Notes: generated by a model not told the origin, from the letters alone. Shown: positions 17,293-26,533, counted from the first letter of the stretch. The stretch is 64,000 nucleotides of DNA from Rufibacter immobilis (GCF_003721565.1 NZ_RJJE01000002.1:1-64000); one strand, 5' to 3'. Numbers and translations are program-made.

Positions 17293-19059
17293 TTACACGA
17301 AGCTCTTGTACTGCATTTCGTGCAGCTGAGCGTAATACCCGCCAGTCTGCAGCAACTGTTCATGGGTGCCGCTTTCCTTGATCTCACCGCGGTCCAGCAC
17401 AATGATGTTGTCGGCTTTCTGGATGGTGGAGAGGCGGTGGGCAATCACAATAGAGGTGCGGCCCTGCATGAGCTGTGCTATGGCGAACTGGATGAGTTCT
17501 TCGGTTTCTGAATCTACGCTGGAAGTGGCCTCATCCAGAATGATGATCTTAGGGTCATACACCATGGCGCGCACAAAGGAAATAAGCTGCCGCTGCCCCA
17601 CCGATAGCGTGGCGCCGCGCTCCATCACGTTGTACTGCAATCCGCCGGGCAAACGTTCAATGAACTTGTCTGCGCCTACCAGACGGGCGGCGTGCCACAT
17701 CTGCTCCTCGGTAATCTCCTTGTTTCCTAAGCTGATATTGTCGGCGATGGTGCCGGAAAATAAAAACACGTCTTGCAGCACCACGCCAATGTGCTTGCGC
17801 AGCACCTCCAGATCGTACTCCTTCACGTCATGGCCGTCTACGCGTATGGTGCCCTTGTTGATCTCGTAGAAACGGCTGAGCAGGTTGATGATGGAGGTTT
17901 TTCCGGCGCCCGTGGCCCCCACCAAAGCCACCGTCTGGCCCGCGTGCACATCAAAAGAAATGCCCTTGAGCACCCAGTCCTCGTCATTGTAGGCGAACCA
18001 TACGTTCTCAAACTGCACCCCACCCTTAATGGTCTCGGGCGCATAGGTACCCGAGTCTGAGATCATCTCCTTACTCTCCAGCAGGCGCATGATCCGCTCA
18101 GAGCTCACCACGCCCAACTGCAGGGTATTGAATCTATCGGCGATTTGCCGGATGGGCCTAAAGAACATGCCAATGTACATGATGAACGCGATCAAAGAAC
18201 CCAGCGTAACCGTGTCCTGAATCACGCCTTTGGCCCCGTACCACACCAAAAGCCCCGTTCCGGCTGCGCCGATGACCTCGGCCACCGGGAAATAGATGGA
18301 GTAATACAGCACTGATTTGATGTTGGCGCGGGTGTGCTCTTTGTTGATGGCCTGGAACTTCTTCATCTCGCGCTCCTCGTTGTTGAAGATCTGCACCACC
18401 ATCATGCCTGTGATATGCTCCTGCACAAAGGCATTGAGCTTAGACACCGCCCCGCGCACCTCCTGGAAAGACTCTTTTACTTTCTCCTTGAAGATGTACG
18501 TACTGATGATGAGCAGCGGGAACATGGAAAGACTCACCAGCGTGAGCTTCCAGTCAATCCAGAACATGTAACCCAAAATGAAAAGCAGCTGCAGAATGTC
18601 TCCGATCATGGCGGCCAGACCTTCGGAGAACACATCGGAGAGGGTTTCCACGTCGCTCACGTTGCGGGTGACCAGCGTACCTATGGGGGTGCGGTCATAG
18701 AACTTGAGCCGAAGTTTGAGGATGTGCTCATACAGCTTCACCCGTATATCACGGACCACGTACTGCCCCAGCCAACCGGCAAAATAAGTATGGAAGTAAG
18801 ACACCACCGTGTGGCCCACCAGCAGCACAATGAGCCACATGAACATACGGTTCACACCCTGCCAGTTGTACTGCAGAATCTGCTTGTCCACCATTTCCTG
18901 GATGAGGAACGGCCGTATGGTAGCCAGCAACGCCGAGGCCACCGTGAGGAAAATAACCAAATAGAATATTCTCTGGTACGGTTTCACAAACCGGAATATC
19001 TTCCGCAGCACTTCCCAGTCAAATGCACTCCCGGTTTTGCTGCCTCCTATCTCACTCAT
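17293..19059 (-). CDS. ABC exporter, fused permease and ATPase (MsbA/MDR type)
   Basis: A 588-aa half-transporter. Six membrane helices lie in residues about 30-320 with the ABC_membrane fold, then the nucleotide-binding domain at about 345-585: Walker A GATGAGKTS, signature LSVGQRQL, Walker B IIILDEATSSVD, and switch His in IAHRLST. It works as a homodimer in the inner membrane exporting lipids or drugs. Monocistronic, ending near a shared hairpin. The exact substrate is unknown; lipid or multidrug export is most likely. Confidence 0.92.
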   Translation of the reverse strand: MSEIGGSKTGSAFDWEVLRKIFRFVKPYQRIFYLVIFLTVASALLATIRPFLIQEMVDKQILQYNWQGVNRMFMWLIVLLVGHTVVSYFHTYFAGWLGQYVVRDIRVKLYEHILKLRLKFYDRTPIGTLVTRNVSDVETLSDVFSEGLAAMIGDILQLLFILGYMFWIDWKLTLVSLSMFPLLIISTYIFKEKVKESFQEVRGAVSKLNAFVQEHITGMMVVQIFNNEEREMKKFQAINKEHTRANIKSVLYYSIYFPVAEVIGAAGTGLLVWYGAKGVIQDTVTLGSLIAFIMYIGMFFRPIRQIADRFNTLQLGVVSSERIMRLLESKEMISDSGTYAPETIKGGVQFENVWFAYNDEDWVLKGISFDVHAGQTVALVGATGAGKTSIINLLSRFYEINKGTIRVDGHDVKEYDLEVLRKHIGVVLQDVFLFSGTIADNISLGNKEITEEQMWHAARLVGADKFIERLPGGLQYNVMERGATLSVGQRQLISFVRAMVYDPKIIILDEATSSVDSETEELIQFAIAQLMQGRTSIVIAHRLSTIQKADNIIVLDRGEIKESGTHEQLLQTGGYYAQLHEMQYKSFV

Positions 19060-19150
19060 GTAGGTTTCTCTGAATCTGTTAAATGCAATGCCTGCCTCTG
19101 CTAACGTAGAACAGGCAGAAGCAGGTGCAGGAATAAGCTAGAACTGTCTG

Positions 19151-19187
19151 TTTTTGGCGCTGTTTTGGAAAAATAGCCGCTAAACGC
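19151..19187. repeat. interspersed GTTTAGGGGC hairpin, degenerate copy
   Basis: Right arm tagccgctaaacg kept, left arm tttttggcgct decayed. It lies upstream of the ABC exporter gene. Confidence 0.6.
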
Positions 19188-19282
19188 CCCTGCCGCGCCA
19201 AAGCAAAAGTACGCAATAAAGCCGCACCCGGTAGAGGTGTCCATTCCCGATGCCCCAGGCACTTTCTGCGCCAGGCCAAGCT

Positions 19283-19320
19283 GTTTTTGCCTTTATTTCA
19301 GAAAAACGGCCGCTAAACGC
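19283..19320. repeat. interspersed GTTTAGGGGC hairpin, degenerate copy
   Basis: Only the right arm (acggccgctaaacgc) is intact. It lies 14 nt beyond the stop of truA. Confidence 0.6.
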
Positions 19321-19333
19321 ACTTGTTCTTCTT

Positions 19334-20131
19334 CTATGCCTCTTCGGCCTGACTGGCCACAGCCTGCTCAAACAGGGCCAACTGGTGCTGAAAATACCTC
19401 TCCGGATACTCCACGCGGTGCAGGAACAGCCCCTGGGCGGGAGCGGCCCCGCTGGCCAGGCTTCGGTCTTGCCGTTCAATTATCTCCCTGAACTGCGCCG
19501 GACTCAGCTTGCCCTTACCCACGTCTAAGAGCGTGCCCACCACCAGCCGCACCATGCCGCGCAGAAACCGGTTGGCTGTAATGGTGAAGATGAGCTGGTT
19601 TCCTTCCTGGAGCCACTGGGCGTGGGTGATGGTGCAGCGGTAATGTTTGGTATCTCCTTTCACTTTGGAGAAGGTGGTGAAATCTTCCAGTTGCAGCAGC
19701 GCCTGCGCCGCCTGGTTCATCTGGCCCACATCAGGTTTTCTGGAAAGATAATACGCTTGCCTCACCAGGAACGGATTTTTCTCCAGCGTGATGCGGTACT
19801 CGTAGGTTCGGCTTACGGCATCAAAACGGGTGTGTGCCTCAGGGCCCACCGGTTTCACCTGCCCCACGGCGATGTCTTGCGGCAGTATGCGGTTGAGCTT
19901 GTACTGGATTTCCTCCGGCTCATGCGCCCGCGGAAGGTCTACGTGTACCCATTGCTGCGTGGCATGGACGCCGGTATCTGTGCGCCCGCTGCCCACGGTC
20001 TCCACCTCGGCCAGCCGGAACACTTTGCGCAGGCAATCGTCCAGCACCTCCTGCACCGACAACGCATTGGGCTGCACCTGCCACCCGTGGAACCGGGTCC
20101 CGTCATACGCCACTTCTAAAAAATACCGCAT
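19334..20131 (-). CDS. truA: tRNA pseudouridine(38-40) synthase TruA
   Basis: A 265-aa cytosolic enzyme converting U38-U40 of tRNA anticodon arms to pseudouridine. It opens with MRYFLEVAYDGTRFHGWQ, has the catalytic Asp52 in GSGRTDTGVHA, and the RFLRGMVRLVVGTLLDVGKGK block near residues 195-215. Full length for the family. Monocistronic, convergent to nothing, with a degenerate hairpin at its 3' end. Confidence 0.95.
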   Translation of the reverse strand: MRYFLEVAYDGTRFHGWQVQPNALSVQEVLDDCLRKVFRLAEVETVGSGRTDTGVHATQQWVHVDLPRAHEPEEIQYKLNRILPQDIAVGQVKPVGPEAHTRFDAVSRTYEYRITLEKNPFLVRQAYYLSRKPDVGQMNQAAQALLQLEDFTTFSKVKGDTKHYRCTITHAQWLQEGNQLIFTITANRFLRGMVRLVVGTLLDVGKGKLSPAQFREIIERQDRSLASGAAPAQGLFLHRVEYPERYFQHQLALFEQAVASQAEEA

Positions 20132-20190
20132 ACCGCAAAGATACAGAAACCCCGCCGTAGTCTGTTGCCTTGCCAGCTTTACAAAAAGAA

Positions 20191-20242
20191 AGCACTGCGT
20201 TTAGGGGCCGTTTTCCCAAAAACAGCCCCTAAACGCAGTGCT
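20191..20242. repeat. interspersed GTTTAGGGGC hairpin with extended arms
   Basis: The core is extended by an 8-bp private match (agcactgc/gcagtgct). It lies 28 nt after the stop of the coiled-coil gene at 20271. Confidence 0.92.
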
Positions 20243-20270
20243 CTATATTATAATTGAGATTGCCTTTAGG

Positions 20271-20708
20271 CTACAATTTCACTAGCGAGATAGTATTTCT
20301 TTCTGCCTGCCAGGCGGTTTGACGCTTGTCGCGTTGGCGTTCATAGCGTTCCTGCAGTTTCTGCTTGTCCATCTCGTAAGAGATTCTGAGACGGTCCATT
20401 TCCTGGGCGAACTGGCTGGCGGTGTAGTGGTCTTTCACAAACTGATCATTGATCTTATGCTGCTTGCGGTTGTAATCCTCTTTGAGATCGGCTTGGTCGC
20501 GCTCGTACTTCTCTTTGGCTCTGGCCATTTCCTGCTGATACTCGGCGTCTTTTTTGGCCGCTTTCTCCAGGGCTTTAGTGCGTTTTTTCTCTGCTTTGGA
20601 GAACGGGTTCTCTTTGCCCTTGCCTGCTCCCAAAGTACCCGCTGAGGCTGCTCCGCTTCCTGTCAACAGCAACCCTACTAAACTGAATATCGCTAACCGT
20701 TTCATCAC
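20271..20708 (-). CDS. secreted/periplasmic charged coiled-coil protein
   Basis: A 145-aa protein with a signal peptide (MMKRLAIFSLVGLLLTGSGAASA) and a strongly charged helical body (K/E/R/Q-rich, about residues 35-140) with no globular motif. A start at the second Met is also possible. Similar short coiled-coil exported proteins are frequent in Hymenobacteraceae. Function unknown; a structural or chaperone-like (Skp/OmpH-like) role is possible but not supported by motifs. Confidence 0.65.
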   Translation of the reverse strand: MMKRLAIFSLVGLLLTGSGAASAGTLGAGKGKENPFSKAEKKRTKALEKAAKKDAEYQQEMARAKEKYERDQADLKEDYNRKQHKINDQFVKDHYTASQFAQEMDRLRISYEMDKQKLQERYERQRDKRQTAWQAERNTISLVKL

Positions 20709-20901
20709 TCTTAGATTTGATCTACCTACCCAATTGCAACGTTCATGCCAAAACTGACCACTTTCTACAATTAGCTATCTCGCGCCCTTTACTTCCCTGA
20801 TTCACAGGAAGATTTTTTATTTGCCGCTCCCTGACAGCAGAAAGCCGCAGAAACCTGTATTTCTGGCCAGAGGGGGAGTTACCTCATTGCCAAGATTTAT
20901 G

Positions 20902-20909
20902 TAGCTTTG
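20902..20909 (+). promoter_or_regulatory. candidate -7 element (TAnnTTTG)
   Basis: tagctttg matches the Bacteroidota -7 consensus and lies 26 nt before the DUF4293 start codon. A TTG occurs upstream, but at shorter than usual spacing. Confidence 0.4.
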
Positions 20910-20934
20910 CAGGCACTATTGAAACCAAAAATTT

Positions 20935-21414
20935 ATGATACAGAGAGTTCAGAGCGTTTTCCTGTTTTTGATTGTGGTGGCCATGGTAGCCATGTTCTTT
21001 TTGCCAATCTGGGCTAAAACTGATCCGGCCACTGGTCAGGAATACGCCTTAACCGCTTTCTCCTTGTCGGGGGTGGGTACGGCAGCGGCCAGCGCCCCTT
21101 CCACCAGCACCGTGTTCATTGCTATTCTGGCGGGTGCGGCGGCGCTTATTGCCTTATATGAGATCTTCCAGTACAAGAACCGCCTCACCCAAATGAAACT
21201 GGGCTTGCTCAACTCCCTGGTGATGGCTGCGCTCATGGGCTGCGCTTTCTACTTCTCCTCCTACGTGGGCGAAGACCTGGTGAAAACCCAAACCCAGGGC
21301 GAATACCTTTCCGGTTTCTATCTGCCGGCCTTTGGCTTGCTCATGAACGTGCTGGCCAACCGCTTCATTAAGCGTGATGAAGACCTGGTGCGCTCCATGG
21401 ACCGCCTTCGGTAG
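20935..21414 (+). CDS. DUF4293 family membrane protein
   Basis: A 159-aa protein with four predicted helices (residues about 7-27, 56-78, 88-108, 120-140). The opening MIQRVQSVFLFLIVVAMVAM and the closing NVLANRFIKRDEDLVRSMDRLR are hallmarks of DUF4293, a Bacteroidota-specific inner-membrane family of unknown function. Full length; monocistronic with a strong shared terminator. Confidence 0.9.
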   Translation: MIQRVQSVFLFLIVVAMVAMFFLPIWAKTDPATGQEYALTAFSLSGVGTAAASAPSTSTVFIAILAGAAALIALYEIFQYKNRLTQMKLGLLNSLVMAALMGCAFYFSSYVGEDLVKTQTQGEYLSGFYLPAFGLLMNVLANRFIKRDEDLVRSMDRLR

Positions 21415-21465
21415 AAATAGACGCTTGACGCCGAGGGTTAGCCAATAGGTTTTCCTCCAGCCGTA

Positions 21466-21518
21466 AGCCCCAAACAGAACGGCTCCGTTTAGATAACGGA
21501 GCCGTTCTGTTTGGGGCT
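21466..21518. terminator. bidirectional terminator, 24-bp perfect stem
   Basis: A perfect stem starting agccccaaacagaacggctc with a 5-nt loop, between the convergent DUF4293 and DUF4476 genes. Confidence 0.9.
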
Positions 21519-21574
21519 TTTATCTTTTAAACCTGATATTCTTCAACTGATGTGTTTCCCATTCGCTTTGCCTA

Positions 21575-22264
21575 TTAGCGTTTATACAGGAAGTCCTGCA
21601 TCTCGCGTTTACCGGCGGAAGACTCAAAGGCATCCAGCACCCGGCTGAACCGATGGCGGTCGCAGACATAGGCATAGGCGAACTTGGCCAGGGCAACTCT
21701 CTGCTCATCAAAGTTCAGTTCTTTCAGGAGCAGGTACAGGTCTTCGGTCAGGAGGCCACCCGCCAGCTTTATCTCGCCCCTGGCGATCTCAAGCCTGCGG
21801 TCGTCAAAGTCTTCTTCGCGTATGAACCTGATTACCCGGTCCACATCGCGCTCTTCCATCATGTGGCGGCAGATGTCCTGCGCCGACACCTCTGCGGGCG
21901 GCAGCGGGTTCTCCAACGGGATATCTTCCGCTTTGCGGAGCACCAGTCCTAAGGATCTGTGAGAAGTTGGGGTCAGCACATACACACTTTCATAGCCCCG
22001 CTCCAAAACTACCTGGGCAGTAATGTTCTGCGCCCTTCGGCCTCTGCCCAGTACCCGTATGCGCAGCAGGTGCTTACCGGCGGGAAGATCCCCCACGGCC
22101 ACCCTACTGGCGGGAGTTGGGTTAATGATTCGGCCCCCGATGTTGAGCTGGAAATACTCCCCGCGCTGGCTTTCTACCAGAAGAGCGGCCTCTGGCCTTG
22201 CCTGCCCGTACAACAGCGGATTCAGGAGGCACAGGCACAATCCTAAAAAGTATAGACGTTTCAT
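21575..22264 (-). CDS. DUF4476 domain protein
   Basis: A 229-aa protein with a signal peptide (MKRLYFLGLCLCLLNPLLYG, cleaved near QA), a beta-rich middle resembling a PEGA-like module (about 25-100), and a C-terminal DUF4476 domain (about 135-225) with repeated RLEIARGEIKLAG and QRVALAKFAYAYVCD helices. DUF4476 is a Bacteroidota family of unknown function, exported. Monocistronic. Confidence 0.85.
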   Translation of the reverse strand: MKRLYFLGLCLCLLNPLLYGQARPEAALLVESQRGEYFQLNIGGRIINPTPASRVAVGDLPAGKHLLRIRVLGRGRRAQNITAQVVLERGYESVYVLTPTSHRSLGLVLRKAEDIPLENPLPPAEVSAQDICRHMMEERDVDRVIRFIREEDFDDRRLEIARGEIKLAGGLLTEDLYLLLKELNFDEQRVALAKFAYAYVCDRHRFSRVLDAFESSAGKREMQDFLYKR

Positions 22265-22332
22265 GGCTGGTACAGTTGAAATCGTTCACCTACTCCAAAA
22301 CCAATATTGTGCCAAATCTATATTTAAAGCCG

Positions 22333-22388
22333 AAGCCCTTGCGTTTAGGGGCTCTTTTTCTAAAAACAGCCCCTAAACGCAAGGGCTT
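22333..22388. repeat. interspersed GTTTAGGGGC hairpin with extended arms
   Basis: The core is extended by a private 10-bp match (aagcccttgc/gcaagggctt). It lies 21 nt after the purM stop. Confidence 0.92.
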
Positions 22389-22409
22389 TCTATAACAGGA
22401 AAGAAGAAC

Positions 22410-23579
22410 CTATCCTTCGTAGTAAAACTGGCCGTACGGGCTGGTGATGGTGAGTTCGTTTTTCTCGCTGGCCTCTACCCTGCCAATGATCTGCGCATCA
22501 ATGTTGAACGATTGGGAAATCTGGATAAGGTCCTGCGCGATGGCCTCGGGCACGTACAGCTCCAGACGGTGCCCCATGTTGAAGACTTTGTACATCTCCT
22601 GCCAGCTGGTGTTGCTCTGCTCCTGAATAAGCCTGAACAGCGGCGGCACCGGCAACAGATTGTCTTTGATGATGTGTACGTTCTGGGTGAAATGCAGCAC
22701 TTTGGTCTGCGCTCCGCCGCTGCAATGCACCATGCCGTGCAATTGGCTGCGGTAGTCCTTCAAGATAGCCTGCACCAGCGGCGCGTACGTTCTGGTGGGC
22801 GACAGCACCAGTTTGCCTACCGTAAGGCCAGTTTCCTCGTTCACGTCTGTGAGTTTGCTGCTCCCGGAATAAACCAAATCGGCGGGAACGGCGGGGTCAA
22901 AGCTTTCTGGGTAAGCCTGGGCCAGGTAATTGGCAAACACATCATGGCGGGCGCTGGTTAAGCCGTTGCTGCCCATGCCGCCGTTGTACTCATTTTCATA
23001 GGTAGCCTGGCCGTAAGACGCAAAGCCCACAATCACATCGCCGGGTTGGATGGTGTGGTTGGAGATCACGTCACTGCGCTTCATGCGGGCGGTCACGGTG
23101 CTGTCCACAATAATGGTGCGCACCAGATCACCCACATCAGCGGTTTCGCCGCCGGTGCTGTAGATGCCAATGCCGTTGTCGCGCAGCATCTGCAACACTT
23201 CCTCGGTGCCGTTGATGATGGCGGCAATCACTTCGCCGGGCACCAGGTTCTTGTTGCGGCCAATGGTGGAGGAAAGTAGGATGTTCTCCGTGGCGCCCAC
23301 GCAGAGCAGGTCATCGGTGTTCATGACAATGGCATCCTGGGCAATGCCTTTCCAAACGGAAATATCGCCGGTCTCTTTCCAGTACAGGTACGCCAGCGCC
23401 GATTTGGTGCCCGCGCCGTCGGCGTGCATGATGTTACAGTACTCAGGATCGCCCACCAACAGGTCTGGGATAATCTTGCAGAACGCTTTGGGGAACAAAC
23501 CTTTGTCTATGTTCTTGATGGCGTTGTGTACATCTTCTTTAGACGCGGAAACGCCGCGCTGCAGGTACCTGTTTTCCAT
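22410..23579 (-). CDS. purM: phosphoribosylformylglycinamidine cyclo-ligase (AIR synthase)
   Basis: A 389-aa enzyme of purine synthesis: formylglycinamidine ribonucleotide plus ATP to aminoimidazole ribonucleotide. AIRS N domain with HADGAGTKSALAYLYW and MNTDDLLCVGA, and the GGETADVGDLVR motif, followed by AIRS_C from about residue 195. The length is typical of the Bacteroidota form, longer than E. coli PurM. Monocistronic; half of a decayed hairpin lies just upstream of the gene. Confidence 0.93.
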   Translation of the reverse strand: MENRYLQRGVSASKEDVHNAIKNIDKGLFPKAFCKIIPDLLVGDPEYCNIMHADGAGTKSALAYLYWKETGDISVWKGIAQDAIVMNTDDLLCVGATENILLSSTIGRNKNLVPGEVIAAIINGTEEVLQMLRDNGIGIYSTGGETADVGDLVRTIIVDSTVTARMKRSDVISNHTIQPGDVIVGFASYGQATYENEYNGGMGSNGLTSARHDVFANYLAQAYPESFDPAVPADLVYSGSSKLTDVNEETGLTVGKLVLSPTRTYAPLVQAILKDYRSQLHGMVHCSGGAQTKVLHFTQNVHIIKDNLLPVPPLFRLIQEQSNTSWQEMYKVFNMGHRLELYVPEAIAQDLIQISQSFNIDAQIIGRVEASEKNELTITSPYGQFYYEG

Positions 23580-23611
23580 GGGAGGCAGTGATTGAAGTAA
23601 AAGCTGTTTTG

Positions 23612-23644
23612 AGCCTAATTTCGCAAAAAGAGCCCCTAAACGGG
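23612..23644. repeat. interspersed GTTTAGGGGC hairpin, degenerate copy
   Basis: Right arm agagcccctaaacggg is intact; the left arm is decayed (gcctaatttcgc). It lies 33 nt upstream of purM. Confidence 0.6.
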
Positions 23645-23673
23645 AATTGGCTCATTGCTGGGCAAAAATAAGA

Positions 23674-23700
23674 AAGCCTCCCGGTTCTGGGAGGCTTTTC
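23674..23700 (-). terminator. intrinsic terminator of the 60-aa membrane gene
   Basis: On the minus strand the stem agcctccc/gggaggct is followed by a T-rich tract (ttcttattttt). Confidence 0.8.
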
Positions 23701-23734
23701 TTGTGGTATTTCTGTTTAGAGCAGCAACATAGGT

Positions 23735-23917
23735 TTACTGCCCTTGTTCCTGTTTCCGTTTTACGAAGGCCGTTACCATCATCGCCAGCCCCAGGCCTAG
23801 CAGACCGCCCTCCACAAAAGAGGCATTCTTCCCTTGGAAAGGCATGTCAAAGAATAAAGGGGCTACCCCGAAGGCTGTAAACAAAAGACCTAAAATAAAA
23901 ATTAATTTGCTTTTCAT
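23735..23917 (-). CDS. small two-helix membrane protein
   Basis: A 60-aa protein with two hydrophobic helices (LIFILGLLFTAFGVAPLFF and GGLLGLGLAMMVTAFV) and a basic tail KRKQEQGQ. It has its own terminator. Probably real on composition grounds; no function known. Confidence 0.6.
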   Translation of the reverse strand: MKSKLIFILGLLFTAFGVAPLFFDMPFQGKNASFVEGGLLGLGLAMMVTAFVKRKQEQGQ

Positions 23918-23988
23918 GCTTCGGCTAAACAGTTGAACACTTCGGTTTAAAGAAACTTACAGAACAGACCTTGAAAACGGCAAAGAGA

Positions 23989-25908
23989 CTACTCATCAAT
24001 GCGGGTCACGGTGAATTCTGTGCGGCGGTTACGTTGGTGCTGAGCCTCGGTTTTGGCGTTGCGCACTACCGGCCTGGTCTCGCCGTAGCCGCGGGCGGTG
24101 ATGCGTTTGGGGTCAATGCCTTTGGAGATGATGTAGTCTACCGCACTCTGCGCCCGGCGCTGCGACAGATCCAGGTTATAGATGTCTACCCCGCGGCTGT
24201 CTGTGTGCGAACTCAACTCAATGGTGATGGTAGGGTTATCTATCAAGGTCTGCACCAGTTTGTCCAGTTCCACGGCGGCATCTGGCCTAATATTGGCTTT
24301 GTCATAGTCGTAGAAGATGTTCTCTACCACAATGGCCTTGTTGCGCACAATTTTACTCAGGGTAAGCGTGGTGGTAAGCCTGATGTCGGTCACGGGCTGC
24401 GTAAGCTGGCTCTGCGGCGGCGTTTTGCCCTGGGTCACCACTGGTTGGCGGGCCGCAAAATAACCGGAGCGCTCCGCGATGACGGAGTACACGCTGGCGG
24501 TATCTAATTTAAATGTGAAAGCGCCGGAGGCATCTGCGGTGGCTTCGGTGATCTTTACCCCCTGGGCGTTTTGCAGTGTAACGCGGGCATTGGCCATGGG
24601 CGTGGTGGCATTTGTTTTCTCGTTGCGCTCCAGCACGCGGCCGTCTACAAAGAAATTAACCAGTTTTGGCTGCCGCTTCACAAAGGAATAGAGGTCATCG
24701 CCGCCCTGGCCGCCGGCTCGGTTAGAGGCGAAAATACCTTGGTCCTGCCCAGTAACCAGCAGCGAAAAATCATCGCCTATGGAATTGATGGGCGCGCCTA
24801 AGTTGATGACCGAGTCACCGCTGATGCGGAAGAGGTCCAGTCCGCCCAAGCCGGGATGGCCGTCTGAGGCAATGTACAGGGTGCCGTCTGGTGCCACGTA
24901 GGGGAAAGACTCGTTGCCCGGCGTGTTGATGGTGGGTCCTAAGTTCTCTGGTCTGGAGAAGCGACCACCTGCATCCAGAGTAGTTTTCCAGATATCGCGC
25001 CCGCCCTGGCCACCGCGGCGGTCTGAGGAGAAATACAGCGTTTTGCCGTCTGGCGAAAAAGCAGGCGAGGCATCCCAGGCGGCGGCGTCATTGAAGCTGG
25101 CCGCCCGCGGCTCAGACCACTGCCCGGTCTTATACTGTGAGATGTACAGGTCTACGTTGGCGCTCCCAGACTTCTTGCCGGTATTGCCCCGGGCAAAGAC
25201 CATGGTACGGCCTTCATTGGTGAACGCCGGCGAGGCATCGTGCACCTCAGGGGCGTTCAGCTGCTCGGCAAAAGGTCTTACCGTGGCGGCGGCGGTGTTG
25301 CCGGTATCTGCCAGAGGAACCACGTACAGGTTCAAAAACCCTTCGCCGTTGCCTTTATACTTTGCGTCCTCACGGGTGGAGGAGAAAATGAGCTCATTGT
25401 TAAGAACCACCGGCGAAAACTCAGACGCCGCCGAGTTAGACGCGGGCACCGGCTTCACAATCTGGTAAGAAGGCGTCTTGATGATGTTGGCTACCTGCTC
25501 CAGGTTCTTCACCTCCAGCTGCGCCAGTTTGATGTAGGTCTTGTTGGAAGCCACGGCCAGATACCGCTGCAATTGCGCGGCGGCCTCCTCATACTTGCCG
25601 TTGGCCTTGAGTGCCATACCGTAGCGGAACATGGTTTCCTCGTTCTTGCGGCCAGCGTCCAGGGCGGCTTTGTAGTATTGCTCGGCCTGCGGGAGGCGGT
25701 TAGACAGACGGTAAGCCTCGGCCAGTTTGAAATTCACCTCGGCACCGGTGCGTCCTTTGTTCAGCGCGGCCTGGTAATTTTCAATGGCTAATTGGTATTC
25801 TTCTCTACTGAAGTTCTTGTCGCCTTTTTGTACGGAGCTACGGAAGGGCCCGCAAGCCGCCACAGCCAAAGACAAGGCCAGTACAAGGATTCGGTTCTGT
25901 CGCATCAT
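23989..25908 (-). CDS. PorE-like lipoprotein: TPR, beta-propeller, CRD, OmpA C-terminal
   Basis: A 639-aa lipoprotein. The lipobox is VAACG near residue 18; TPR repeats lie at about 25-130, a PD40/WD40-like propeller at about 145-385 (repeated SPAFSPDGKTLYFSSDR-type blades), a carboxypeptidase-regulatory-like domain at about 405-495, and an OmpA peptidoglycan-binding domain at about 535-637 (SSHTDSRG, RITARGYGETRP). This domain order is that of PorE of the type IX secretion system, which ties the machine to peptidoglycan, but related paralogues are common. The frame extends upstream to 25953; 25908 is chosen because it gives a proper signal peptide. Confidence 0.82.
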   Translation of the reverse strand: MMRQNRILVLALSLAVAACGPFRSSVQKGDKNFSREEYQLAIENYQAALNKGRTGAEVNFKLAEAYRLSNRLPQAEQYYKAALDAGRKNEETMFRYGMALKANGKYEEAAAQLQRYLAVASNKTYIKLAQLEVKNLEQVANIIKTPSYQIVKPVPASNSAASEFSPVVLNNELIFSSTREDAKYKGNGEGFLNLYVVPLADTGNTAAATVRPFAEQLNAPEVHDASPAFTNEGRTMVFARGNTGKKSGSANVDLYISQYKTGQWSEPRAASFNDAAAWDASPAFSPDGKTLYFSSDRRGGQGGRDIWKTTLDAGGRFSRPENLGPTINTPGNESFPYVAPDGTLYIASDGHPGLGGLDLFRISGDSVINLGAPINSIGDDFSLLVTGQDQGIFASNRAGGQGGDDLYSFVKRQPKLVNFFVDGRVLERNEKTNATTPMANARVTLQNAQGVKITEATADASGAFTFKLDTASVYSVIAERSGYFAARQPVVTQGKTPPQSQLTQPVTDIRLTTTLTLSKIVRNKAIVVENIFYDYDKANIRPDAAVELDKLVQTLIDNPTITIELSSHTDSRGVDIYNLDLSQRRAQSAVDYIISKGIDPKRITARGYGETRPVVRNAKTEAQHQRNRRTEFTVTRIDE

Positions 25909-25922
25909 GTGCCTCTTACGCG

Positions 25923-26414
25923 TTATTGGCTCTGAAAGTAGCGAGCCAGCCAAGTATCTTTAGCGGGTTTGGGCCACTGTTCCCGCAGGGCACCCACTGT
26001 TTGCACTAAGGTATCAAAATAAAGGGAATCAGGCGATAGAGTACCGGCCGCTATCTGCGCTTTTATATCGGCCATCGCCACCGTGCGCACCTGGCTCTGC
26101 TCCTGGAAGGCCAACTGCGTGCGGTCAAATAATTTAACGTTAAAGTCCTCTTCTAATTGCCTTAGGAAAGAGACTGATTTATCTATGGAACAGCCGCTGG
26201 CCGAGGCTACCTGCTCATTGGTGGCCAGAAACAGAAAGTGGTGCTCCAGAATGCTGAAGGATGCCTGCAGATCACGCCCGTGGCTGCTCCACTCCGTTAC
26301 GAAATCCTGCAGCCGCTGGTTCATCTGCGCTTCTTCCTCTACAGAAAGCGGTCTACTGATCTGGTATGCCCACACCCGGCTATACGGCGGTAATTGTTCA
26401 AAAGGAACGTACAT
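25923..26414 (-). CDS. conserved hypothetical protein of Bacteroidota
   Basis: A 163-aa soluble protein opening MYVPFEQLPPYSRVWAYQIS; the region FVTEWSSHGRDLQASFSILEHHFLFLA is highly typical of a family found next to T9SS/OmpA-type genes and sometimes labelled 'ABC transporter ATPase' without any ATP-binding motif. No Walker motifs are present here, so that label is not adopted. It ends 14 nt before the PorE-like gene and is likely co-transcribed with it. Confidence 0.75.
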   Translation of the reverse strand: MYVPFEQLPPYSRVWAYQISRPLSVEEEAQMNQRLQDFVTEWSSHGRDLQASFSILEHHFLFLATNEQVASASGCSIDKSVSFLRQLEEDFNVKLFDRTQLAFQEQSQVRTVAMADIKAQIAAGTLSPDSLYFDTLVQTVGALREQWPKPAKDTWLARYFQSQ

Positions 26415-26495
26415 GGCAATGTGCTAATGAGGTAAGCGCCTTGGCAGCGTAAGAAACAACTCACGTACAGAAACGCTTACAATGGGTAAATAGGA

Positions 26496-26533
26496 CGTTT
26501 AGCGGCTCTTTTTCAAAAAAGAGCCGCTAAACG
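26496..26533. repeat. interspersed GTTTAGGGGC hairpin
   Basis: cgtttagcggctct - ttttcaaaaa - agagccgctaaacg. A perfect stem in which the usual GGGG is replaced by GCGG with a compensating change in the other arm. Confidence 0.9.

Noticed and set aside
25923-26414. ABC transporter ATPase label for this family
   Set aside because: No Walker A, Walker B or signature motif is present.
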